Source of the DNA: Acidovorax sp. FHTAMBA
GTDB lineage: Bacteria > Pseudomonadota > Gammaproteobacteria > Burkholderiales > Burkholderiaceae_C
Assembly (NCBI RefSeq): GCF_038958875.1
Contig: NZ_CP152407.1
Location: 503,501 to 567,500, forward strand
Direction: 5' to 3'
Length of the DNA stretch: 64,000 bases
Shown: positions 9,330 through 16,967 of the stretch, one piece after another
Layout of the letters: each line of letters opens with the position of its first letter
How positions within the stretch are numbered: the stretch's first letter is position 1
Made by a program: the position numbers and the translations under genes
The notes under the pieces: generated by a model
Database searches by the model: none
What the model saw: only the letters and a program-made list of their open reading frames with translations
Told to the model about the DNA's origin: nothing

Positions 9330-9671
9330 TCTTGGCTTGACCATTGGCTCACGGGGGCACCACAATGAGCGATCGGAGGCCTCTCGATACACCTGGAGAA
9401 CGAGGGCAGTAAGCTTGTTACCCAGTAGTGTCCCGTAGCGCCCATAGTAGGCACTAAAACAGCAATCTCTCCCGGCGATCTAGACATTTTCACTGACTGA
9501 AAAGTCTCTTGTACAGCGCAGATCGGGCATCCTTTTCACCAGTGAGATCAGGCATCATGCTCGTCGTCAGACCGTGGCGGATCACGATTCGAAGGGAGTT
9601 GGCCGGACCTCAATGACCCACATCAGGGCTGGACACTGAAACGATCGAGCCGTTGTCTCCACCGGTTGCAC
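9330..9671. other. Non-coding stretch between ginD and the PLD gene
   Basis: No open reading frame of convincing composition is found here. It lies at the 3' side of both ginD and the minus-strand PLD gene. I see no clear terminator apart from the palindrome just upstream. Confidence 0.5.
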
Positions 9672-11609
9672 CTAGTGCTCACCCAGAAGGTAAGTACGGA
9701 TATCTGACGGTCCTGGCGCCATATACTTGTCCTGCCAAGTGTCGTTCTCTTTGAGAAAACCCTTGTCAACAGCCTTCTCAACATTCTTGCCTGCAAGTTC
9801 GGCTGCACGTCGAATCTCCTCCTGGACGGCACGAAATCGGTAGTGCTCGTGAACGTCCAACACATGCACCGCGTAGGCACAGGCGAGGGCCCTATTGCCT
9901 CGAATGATTGCCATATTCTCGTCATTGGCGTAGGAAGCCTTAAATCCAAGGTTGTGGCTGCCAGTCACCACCACGCAGTCTGCTTCTGACATGGGATCGA
10001 TCACCACCACTTTGTCGTGCACGATGGCGTGGCCGATCTTCAACAGTTCTCTGTCGAAATTTCCCACGGGATCCCGCAGCGCAGCCGCGCGTACCATCAA
10101 CACGTTGGGCGCTCCGGCAGGTGTGTAGATGGCGGGAAGCGTCACCTTCGGGTCCTCAGGGTCGCGCGGCTGGTAACCCGGCATGGCAGTGGGATCACTG
10201 ATTACTCCAGCGATGAACAACCCCGGTTTGTGGCGCCCGAAAGCCAAAGCCGCAGAGATGGCGGTGTTAGCGTCCTCCTGCTCCTCTGCCGTGCGCCCCG
10301 GATTGAAAACAAGAAAGAAGATCGCGTGCTTTGCTTTGGCCATGAGATCGAACAAGATCTCCAAGTCCGGAGGAACAGTGCGGGTGGCCGCTGTTTTCCG
10401 CGTGGGTGTGTTGGGCGAGAACCAAAGCTGCACCTGCGTAGCTCCGTGGTCAAGAACCGCTTCTGAAGGCGTGCTGTTTTCCTTTCGCAGATCGCCCCCC
10501 TGGTTGGCGTTGTTCGCCTTGGACAAGGGATCGGGCACGGGCTGCTTGTCCTTGTATAGATGGTTCCAATAGGTCAGGTAGTGACTCGCAACTTCGCTGG
10601 AACGAAACACGACTGCATTGTTTGTCTGAGCGCACAAGCCCGTGGGCGTCCAGTTGGTACTTCCTGTCCATACGGCCTGAGGCTGATCGTCGACCACCAA
10701 CACGGCGAACTTGTTGTGCCCGATGCCTGAAGAAGTGTTGAACATCCGGTCTTGCATGCTCCGCGTCTTTAGCTTCTTCGTTCCAATGGCAGTGCGCAGC
10801 CGCTGGCGAGCTTCAGCGTTGGTCACGTCCCACTCACCGGTTTTCTCGTCCTTACCTGCTGTGGAAAGAATGAGATGCAATCGCTTTGAATGTTGCAACA
10901 GCAAGTCAATCAATTCGGGATCGCTGAGCTCATACAGTGCGGCATAGATCGTTCCGCCTTCAGCCTCTGCCCGTTCGAACAGCTCGCGCAGCAGCGGCAA
11001 GATGTCTCCAGCCAGATACCGGCGAAGAGGATCTCCGACAGTCTCGATGCGCTTGCGCACCACCGAAGCACTGGGCATTTTTCCCTTGGGCGTGCGCAGC
11101 TGCTTGCGCAGATTCTGTGTTGACAGGATACCGTTGTTGAAACCGATACTGATTTCGCCCAGATCATTGGACGCCACGATCTCATTGGTTTCAACCGCTT
11201 CGCCATAGAACGCCAAAGAAATCTTTTTTCCCTTGTACTTTCCAGGTTGTGCGGTATCTGTTGCTGGCACAGGCTTCATTCCAGCCTTCATAGGTCCAAC
11301 GGGCTGGATCTCGTACTTGACCCGCAGTGGGCCACTGCGGGTCATCAGCGTATTGCGGCTCTTGCGCAAGGTGAGGTCACGCCACGAGAATTTCTGAATG
11401 GGCCAGACGCTGGTGTCTTGTTCCTCCCAGTCCGGATTGGACTGGGACTCAAAGGCGACCCAGGTTGGTAGCACACGACGTTCACCCGTGTCGACAAAGA
11501 TACGGGTGACCATGAATCCCAAGCATCCCTCAATCTTGCCATCGGTCTCCCAGGCTAGGTAGGCCACCTCGTCATTGCAAAATGTTCTTGCCTTGATGAT
11601 CTCAGCCAT
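9672..11609 (-). CDS. Phospholipase D-like (HKD) family protein, two catalytic motifs
   Basis: A 645-residue cytoplasmic protein with two PLD-type HKD motifs. The first is GIGHNKFAVLVVDD followed by WTGSTNWTPTG (residues about 296-324); the second is HAIVHDKVVVIDP followed by VVTGSHNLGFKAS (about 535-570). Two motifs in one chain make a complete active site. The PLD superfamily includes nucleases and phospholipases, and several defence systems use PLD nucleases, so a nuclease effector is plausible. The N-terminal 200 residues match no domain I recognise. ACGAGG precedes the start at good spacing. The gene is divergent from the Septu-like pair with a 308-base gap, and both sit between the 37-base direct repeats. 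Whether the three act together is not known. Confidence 0.8.
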   Translation of the reverse strand: MAEIIKARTFCNDEVAYLAWETDGKIEGCLGFMVTRIFVDTGERRVLPTWVAFESQSNPDWEEQDTSVWPIQKFSWRDLTLRKSRNTLMTRSGPLRVKYEIQPVGPMKAGMKPVPATDTAQPGKYKGKKISLAFYGEAVETNEIVASNDLGEISIGFNNGILSTQNLRKQLRTPKGKMPSASVVRKRIETVGDPLRRYLAGDILPLLRELFERAEAEGGTIYAALYELSDPELIDLLLQHSKRLHLILSTAGKDEKTGEWDVTNAEARQRLRTAIGTKKLKTRSMQDRMFNTSSGIGHNKFAVLVVDDQPQAVWTGSTNWTPTGLCAQTNNAVVFRSSEVASHYLTYWNHLYKDKQPVPDPLSKANNANQGGDLRKENSTPSEAVLDHGATQVQLWFSPNTPTRKTAATRTVPPDLEILFDLMAKAKHAIFFLVFNPGRTAEEQEDANTAISAALAFGRHKPGLFIAGVISDPTAMPGYQPRDPEDPKVTLPAIYTPAGAPNVLMVRAAALRDPVGNFDRELLKIGHAIVHDKVVVIDPMSEADCVVVTGSHNLGFKASYANDENMAIIRGNRALACAYAVHVLDVHEHYRFRAVQEEIRRAAELAGKNVEKAVDKGFLKENDTWQDKYMAPGPSDIRTYLLGEH

Positions 11610-11917
11610 GGGTGTACCTCGTTGTAGTTCAGGATAGCCAGCATGAGACGGCAGAAAATCGACAGTGGCAAGTCAAACTTGCGCACCGGCCGAAATGATG
11701 TTCTGAGCGGCCGGGCGCGACCAATGGGCAGCCTTTTCGCCTTGTGACAGAGCCTTCCGCTTTGCTAAACCCTGACTCGAAACACGAATGACTGGCAGCC
11801 AACTCCCGGTACTCAGCGTTTGTCTCGGAGCGCTACTACAGCTCACAAGCCGCGGCTATCGAGCACAATCCAAGAGCATCGCGCCTAGCGTGCGGAGACG
11901 ACAGAAAGAGGTGTGAA
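11610..11917. other. Divergent intergenic region between PLD and Septu-like genes
   Basis: These 308 bases must hold promoters for both directions. I cannot point to a convincing -35/-10 pair. No open reading frame is supported. Confidence 0.4.
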
Positions 11918-13567
11918 TTGAGAAGCGACGGGTACGCACGAGACGAGGTCCTATTTGCCGGATCTCAAAGTCTGATCGAGCCAGAAGGGCGGTACCAAGA
12001 CTGTCTGGTCATCGTCCCCCGTGGAAATGACCGCCGCGTCGAAGGAGGCTATTTGGTTGATGTGTGGGTATTTCCGGTAGGTCATTTTGGCGAAGTTTTG
12101 GATCGAGTAGGTGGCAAGTTGTTCTTCGTTCTAGAAGATCAGAGACCCGACGGCCCGCTAGAACTTGAATCAAGTTCACTAGTCGCGTGGATCTCAGGCC
12201 AAAGCCAGCTGCAAGCCGCCGACGATTTCGTAGCGAAGCTCGGCGACTTCGTGTTGTCACTATCAGATCGCGACGCCTACCGGAAGATAGCGTCCGCATT
12301 AGCGGGAGCTGCACAGCGCCTGCTAATGAAAGCGCACGATATCGCCGTGCTGAACGCCTACCATCCCAATTCTAAAAGCCTGACCCGAGCCAGAGCGTTC
12401 GCAACATTTCGCTCGATCCTCCTTAAGGGCGACGAAGAACTATTCGCCTTCGTATCCATTCGCTCTATCTTGAACTTGGCGTTGAGTGGATCGCAGCTGA
12501 AGAATGCTGCATCTATTGAAGCGGACGTTCGGGTGGCTGCAGGCCTCGAGCTGCCTGTTTCATTGAACTTTGGAGAAGCACTCCATTCCCTGAACCCAAT
12601 CAACGTAGTTATAGGCTCGAATGGTCAAGGGAAAACACGTCTACTCCTCGGGCTCGCGCAAGCCGCTGTAAGCCGAATGCTATCGATGCGCGACGATGTC
12701 GGCGCTGAGTTATTGCAACCAGATTCACTTAAGGTGGTTGCATTTACCTACGAGCCCTCGCACTGGAGTCGATTGAGAACCCACGGTATTGAAGTGGTGT
12801 CAATGGGCATTGACTCTGCTTCTTGGCGGCGCGTCACGTCGTTGATCCATCAAATTGCATCGAGTGACGACGGGCAGGACAATCTTCGTCAAATCGAGCT
12901 AATACTCGCCCAATTCATTCCCACCGACGAACTCTTTCTGCCGCTCATAGCCCGCGAGGTGGATGGCGTCGAGAGAATTCAATTCCGTGAGTTCATCGAG
13001 CGAATGAGCGCTAATCTACTGGCAGGGGTAGATCTGACGAAATCTCCGATCATGGAGGCGCCGACGAAGGGCACTTACTCGCTGAGCTCGGGGGAAAAGA
13101 GTCTTCTAAGCTTTTGCTTATCGACGTTCCTCCATACCCGCGGTGGAGCACTCGTTCTCATTGATGAGCCTGAAAATCACCTGCACCCGGCCTTCATTTC
13201 TCTGCTCGTGAAGACTCTTGTCAGCACGCTGGTAGCAACGGAATCGCGGGCTGTGGTCGTCACTCATTCACCGTTTGTTGTTAGAGAAGTGGATCGCAGT
13301 TCAGTGTTGATCTTGAAGCGAAACATGGAAGATTTGCCGGAGCTGTATCGCCCTTCTCTCCAAACCCTAGGTGGCGACATCTCCATGATCGTGGACCACG
13401 TATTTCAGGACGGAAGCATCAAGAAGGCTTACGAGCGCCGTATCGACGCGGTCATCGCCGAGAGAATGGCAGAGGGCGCCCAGATTGTGACAAATGATCT
13501 CGTGGTGGATTTGGGCAATGACGGCGCGCGCTATCTGCACGCACAAGCAGCTCTGGCAGGTAACTGA
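11918..13567 (+). CDS. Septu-like ATPase (PtuA-type, AAA/SMC-like)
   Basis: A 549-residue ABC/SMC-class ATPase. Walker A is VVIGSNGQGKTRLL (residues about 231-244), the ABC signature is YSLSSGEKSLLSF, and Walker B with switch region is GALVLIDEPENHLHPAF, then the H-loop VVVTHSPFVVREVD. The 200-residue N-terminal part has no recognised domain. It is followed after one base by an HNH nuclease gene, the PtuA-PtuB arrangement of Septu systems; in some retrons the same pair is an effector. The probable start is TTG at 11918, with AGAGGTG upstream. In such pairs the ATPase controls the nuclease and is thought to sense nucleotide depletion or phage factors; this is family knowledge, not shown here. 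Confidence 0.78.
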   Translation: MRSDGYARDEVLFAGSQSLIEPEGRYQDCLVIVPRGNDRRVEGGYLVDVWVFPVGHFGEVLDRVGGKLFFVLEDQRPDGPLELESSSLVAWISGQSQLQAADDFVAKLGDFVLSLSDRDAYRKIASALAGAAQRLLMKAHDIAVLNAYHPNSKSLTRARAFATFRSILLKGDEELFAFVSIRSILNLALSGSQLKNAASIEADVRVAAGLELPVSLNFGEALHSLNPINVVIGSNGQGKTRLLLGLAQAAVSRMLSMRDDVGAELLQPDSLKVVAFTYEPSHWSRLRTHGIEVVSMGIDSASWRRVTSLIHQIASSDDGQDNLRQIELILAQFIPTDELFLPLIAREVDGVERIQFREFIERMSANLLAGVDLTKSPIMEAPTKGTYSLSSGEKSLLSFCLSTFLHTRGGALVLIDEPENHLHPAFISLLVKTLVSTLVATESRAVVVTHSPFVVREVDRSSVLILKRNMEDLPELYRPSLQTLGGDISMIVDHVFQDGSIKKAYERRIDAVIAERMAEGAQIVTNDLVVDLGNDGARYLHAQAALAGN

Positions 13568-13568
13568 G

Positions 13569-14549
13569 ATGCCCACCTATCTCGGTCTGGCGCGAACTGC
13601 ACAGGAAGACTTGGCTGCAGTTCAAACCTACATCTCCAAGCAAGGCAGTGGGTGGCAGGACATCCAGCGAGTGTTTGCCAGAGTCGCAAAGATGTTTGCG
13701 CTCTACTCCGAAAGCTACGCTGAACCCGGCCGTATGCTCCTCAGGGCATCTGAACTCGAGTTTGCGCAGGCAATGTACCGGCTCTACGACTCAGACGCCA
13801 ACTACTTGCGTTACAAAAATGCGCCTCGCAAGCCGGGCTATGTTGGATGCTGTCCCTATTGCGGAATAAAGGGGTCAATGACCGTAGATCACTACCTTCC
13901 ACGAAACAAGGAAGCGTTTCCCCATTTCTCAGTTCTTTCCGCCAATCTGGTGCCTGCCTGTAGTGGCTGCCAGGGGCACAAACTCGCCTACTACGCACCT
14001 TCGACCGGGAGGGTCGTGCGCAACTGGCGGCGGCAAGTAAAGTCAATAGATCGGTTGCAGCGTCCGTATCGATTTAGAACAAGCGAGAAACGGATTCTCC
14101 ATCCTTATTTTGATCGTTGCCTGGCCGAGCAAGTTCTCATCGCGCACATCGAAATCGATGCGGGAGGTACACCGTCACTTGTGTCGATTACGCCCCGACT
14201 TAATTTGGCTAGATCGACCCGGCGCTCTATCGAGTTTCATCTCGAACGTCTTCACGTGCTCGAGCGCGCCAGGGGCGAAGTGGGGCACCTTCACAACGCA
14301 ATTTTGAAGGGTATCAAGGGTGTACTGACACCGACCGAATTGCTCGAAAATTTGGAGACTCAGCTTGCCTCGGCACAAAGTCGCGGCGGAAGTCCAAACT
14401 TCTTCGACGCACTCTACTTGCGAGCGCTGATCCTCAGGAAGGATCTGCATTCACAACTGCTACACGAGGCCGCAGTTCCGAAAGCAGAGTTAGTGCGCGT
14501 CAGCCAAGTTCGTCGAGTAAAGATCCCTGCTCGTCGCGGACGTCGATAG
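13569..14549 (+). CDS. Septu-like HNH endonuclease (PtuB-type)
   Basis: A 326-residue protein with an HNH/zinc nuclease core. The sequence CCPYCGIKGSMTVDHYLPR contains the first CxxC and the catalytic DH; it is followed by FSVLSANLVPACSGCQGHK with the Asn and the second CxxC. It is larger than the smaller PtuB proteins I know, with about 170 extra C-terminal residues rich in basic helices. The start at 13569 follows the ATPase stop by one base. The earlier in-frame ATG at 13494 would overlap the ATPase gene. It is expected to cleave nucleic acid when released or activated by the ATPase partner. The close coupling supports one two-gene system. Confidence 0.78.
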   Translation: MPTYLGLARTAQEDLAAVQTYISKQGSGWQDIQRVFARVAKMFALYSESYAEPGRMLLRASELEFAQAMYRLYDSDANYLRYKNAPRKPGYVGCCPYCGIKGSMTVDHYLPRNKEAFPHFSVLSANLVPACSGCQGHKLAYYAPSTGRVVRNWRRQVKSIDRLQRPYRFRTSEKRILHPYFDRCLAEQVLIAHIEIDAGGTPSLVSITPRLNLARSTRRSIEFHLERLHVLERARGEVGHLHNAILKGIKGVLTPTELLENLETQLASAQSRGGSPNFFDALYLRALILRKDLHSQLLHEAAVPKAELVRVSQVRRVKIPARRGRR

Positions 14550-14610
14550 ACGGGCGAATGTCGGCCGCTTAGGCGCGAGGATACTGGGGCTGCTCCAGCT
14601 CACTTGCCCT

Positions 14611-14675
14611 GTTGATTTCCATGCAAAGCTGACCCACCGGGGGTTAGTGGGTCACTTCTGCGTGGAAATCAACAT
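14611..14675. repeat. Second IS21-end-like palindrome with 37-base direct repeat copy 2
   Basis: Arms GTTGATTTCCA (14611-14621) and TGGAAATCAAC (14663-14673) are exact inverse complements. An inner pair TGACCCAC (14630-14637) and GTGGGTCA (14647-14654) is also exact. The right half (14639-14675) is identical to 9293-9329. Together with the first palindrome it brackets the PLD/Septu-like block. The sequence resembles IS21-family ends facing each other without any istA or istB. Confidence 0.75.
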
Positions 14676-14689
14676 CCAGACCCTACCGA

Positions 14690-15114
14690 AATGTTACATT
14701 TTGACTCCTTAAATATTCACTGACAGTGAAGTTTTGAGGTGAAAAGTCCGGATTATGTGGTTCAATGCATCAACGGCGGGGGGAAACATGGCCCCGGCGC
14801 GGTTCAGTAAGTTTGTGATTTCTCTAACCCAGAAGGTAGAAGGCTCAGTGGTTGGGTGCCAGTGATGGCGCCGCTTCGTCAGGCAGTTGATGAAGCAAGA
14901 ACGCAGCTCGCAGTCAGACGGCGGCGAGCGGACAGCGAAGGTCCCAGACCCGCAGCGATCAGCGCTAGGTGCTCAAAGCGCAGTGCGATTGGTCTAGGTG
15001 GGGACGTTCGATAGTCAGCGGCAACTGTGGTGGGCTTGGTGTCGAGTTGGCTCCTTTACGGCGCTGCCTTGAATGGGGACGCAGGGCAATTCCGCTCTGT
15101 ATAAGGAGAGTCCA
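14690..15114 (+). ncRNA. Candidate retron non-coding RNA (msr-msd) region
   Basis: A 425-base stretch with no supported gene sits upstream of the small protein, XRE and reverse transcriptase genes. Retrons carry their template RNA near the RT. Several local hairpins can be drawn, for example GGTGCC/GGCGCC near 14855-14872 and CTTCGTCA/TGATGAAG near 14873-14894. I could not identify the flanking a1/a2 repeats or the priming guanosine with confidence, so the exact RNA is not defined. Confidence 0.3.
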
Positions 15115-15340
15115 CATGGACAAACAAACTTGTGAGAACCACATCGCGGTCCTGAAGAAGGTCCGTGGTGCTTGCGATAGCCAACTCGACGTAGGTGTTA
15201 AGGCTGAATTGGATGCGGTAATCGAGGCGCTTGAGCGTTTCGAACCGGACCATGGCGCTGAACGGGCAATGAGGCTCGCGCAGCGCGCACTTCAGATCAT
15301 CGCGGTGATTGTCAAAATCATGACGAACATCGGAGGCTGA
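15115..15340 (+). CDS. Small helical protein upstream of the retron-type RT
   Basis: A 74-residue acidic protein of unknown function. It starts with MDKQTCENHIAVLKKVRGAC and is predicted by eye to be mostly helical, with a hydrophobic last helix (ALQIIAVIVKIMTNIGG). An excellent AAGGAG lies 7 bases before the ATG, so it is very likely translated. It precedes the XRE and RT genes by about 50 bases and is probably in the same operon. The C-terminal hydrophobic helix could be a membrane or oligomer segment, so it could be a small toxin or an accessory subunit; that is speculation. Confidence 0.65.
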
Positions 15341-15393
15341 TGTGATGCCAAACACCCCAGGCCCATTCTTTGTTTTTCTAGGTTGAGGCATAA

Positions 15394-15720
15394 ATGGACA
15401 TCGGCAACGCAATCCAGTTGGCGAGGAAGAAGCGAAAGCTCTCGCAAGCGGAATTGGCCGAGCGCGCGGGCATTTCTGCGTCCTATCTCTCCATGCTCGA
15501 ACGAAACCGGCGCGACCCCCCACTATCGACGGTGAGCCGCATAGCTAAAGCTCTGGTGATGCCCGTCGAGATACTGTTTTTCCTAGGGGCCGAAGGTAGC
15601 GAGCTGGGGCGACTGGACCGAGATCTTGCTGGCCAGTTGGCATACACCGCCTTGGAGCTACTGAATGAGCCTGTTCCTCCTCAAGCCAAGTTACCCGCAC
15701 AAGCCGATCTGGAGTCTTGA
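15394..15720 (+). CDS. XRE-family HTH protein associated with retron-type RT
   Basis: A 108-residue protein with a classical Cro/C1 HTH at residues 5-60: IQLARKKRKLSQAELAERAG then ISASYLSMLERNRRDPPLS. The remaining 45 residues are helical with no domain I recognise. Its 3' end overlaps the RT gene start by 56 bases, a strong sign of one operon. Some retrons pair the RT with a small DNA-binding XRE-type protein as the accessory or effector; this gene fits that plan. It could also simply regulate the operon. Confidence 0.8.
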   Translation: MDIGNAIQLARKKRKLSQAELAERAGISASYLSMLERNRRDPPLSTVSRIAKALVMPVEILFFLGAEGSELGRLDRDLAGQLAYTALELLNEPVPPQAKLPAQADLES

Positions 15721-16750
15721 GAATCTCGCTGATTCACTGCGCGTGAGCAGCGCAGAGTTGAAGGCCATCGCAGCTCTTGCAGATCGTTCCTACACCCGAG
15801 TCCAGTTAGAGCCCGGCAGCACCCGCGAGGTCTTCTCCGCCAGGCCACGGCTTAAAGAAGTTCAAAACCGTATCAAACTCGCAATCCTGACGCGTGTGGC
15901 ATTTCCTCGCTACTTGACCGGGAGCGTCAAGGGACGGGACTACATCACCAACGCGCAACTGCATTCGGGTGCCAGGATTCTCATCTGTGAAGATGTCACC
16001 AAGTTCTTTCCCTCGGTCAGCGCAGAAAAGGTCTTTGACATCTGGAGGCACTTTTTCGGGTTCTCGGATCAGGTTGCACACCTGTTGACCCGGCTGACCA
16101 CGAAGGCCGGTTCACTGCCTCAGGGCGCGAGCACCAGCAGCTACCTGGCGAACCTTGTGCTTTGGCGCGAAGAACCGTTGCTTCAAGCGAAGCTGGCCGC
16201 CCATGGAATTACCTACTCGCGCTACGTTGACGACATGTCCATGTCGTGCAAAAGCAAGCTCAGTACCGAGGAAATCGAGCATGTGATCGCCGATGTCTAC
16301 GGCATGTTGCGAAAGAACGGGTTATCCGCAAAGCGCAAGAAGCACGAAGTATTCACTAGCTCGGAACGGATGATCGTGACCAAGGTGGTGGTGAATGCCA
16401 AACCATCCTGGAACGGACAACGCCGCGCAGCCGTGCGGACGCAAGTCCACGTGCTGGAACAGCGAGTGTCTTCAGGGGAAACCGGCGCAGAGCTGTACAA
16501 GTTCGTTGACAGGACCGGCAACCTGGTTGGGCAACTGGGACGGTTTCACAAGCGCGAGGCTGAACTTCTGCGGCAAAGGGTTCGAAGGGCGCGCGAGATC
16601 CTTCAATCAAGAGGTATGACGTTCACGACTACAGCCTCGACCCAGCCTCATACTGATGCCGACCCTCCCTCGTTCCCCTGGGAATCTTCGCCCCAATCAT
16701 CCAATAACCGCGCTAGCCGCTCAATGCGGTGGCGGTGCGGCATGGTGTGA
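15665..16750 (+). CDS. Retron-type reverse transcriptase
   Basis: A 361-residue RNA-directed DNA polymerase. Motifs in order: GRDYITNAQLHSGARILICE, then DVTKFFPSVSAEKVFDIW (first catalytic Asp), GSLPQGASTSSYLANLV (motif B-like), YSRYVDDMSMSC (YxDD catalytic pair), and IVTKVVVN in the position where many retron RTs have a VTG motif. Length and the absence of a fused nuclease or maturase domain fit retron RTs better than group II intron or diversity-generating RTs. The start at 15665 overlaps the XRE gene. The last 40 residues are low in complexity. A partner ncRNA should lie upstream (14690-15114). Confidence 0.82.
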   Translation: MSLFLLKPSYPHKPIWSLENLADSLRVSSAELKAIAALADRSYTRVQLEPGSTREVFSARPRLKEVQNRIKLAILTRVAFPRYLTGSVKGRDYITNAQLHSGARILICEDVTKFFPSVSAEKVFDIWRHFFGFSDQVAHLLTRLTTKAGSLPQGASTSSYLANLVLWREEPLLQAKLAAHGITYSRYVDDMSMSCKSKLSTEEIEHVIADVYGMLRKNGLSAKRKKHEVFTSSERMIVTKVVVNAKPSWNGQRRAAVRTQVHVLEQRVSSGETGAELYKFVDRTGNLVGQLGRFHKREAELLRQRVRRAREILQSRGMTFTTTASTQPHTDADPPSFPWESSPQSSNNRASRSMRWRCGMV

Positions 16751-16967
16751 CCGCCCCTCCCAGTCCACTTCGATGAAAATGGTCGGCTATATAGTACGCT
16801 GTGTAAATTCCATTTAGATTTGCCACGCCTGTTCCTCTTTGCTTTGAACGGCATTTTTCGCGGAAGCGTTTATAACGCTTTCCCCCTGTAAAAGCAGGCT
16901 TCTTCGATACGTTCTAACTCAGCACGAAAGGCTAGTTTCGGATCAGTACTAGTGCGACGACCTTCTG

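Noticed and set aside
10183..10572. Plus-strand frames inside the PLD gene
   Set aside because: Overlap a clear minus-strand gene and lack domain content.
14690..15114. CRISPR-like repeats near the retron
   Set aside because: No regularly spaced direct repeats were found here or anywhere in the window.
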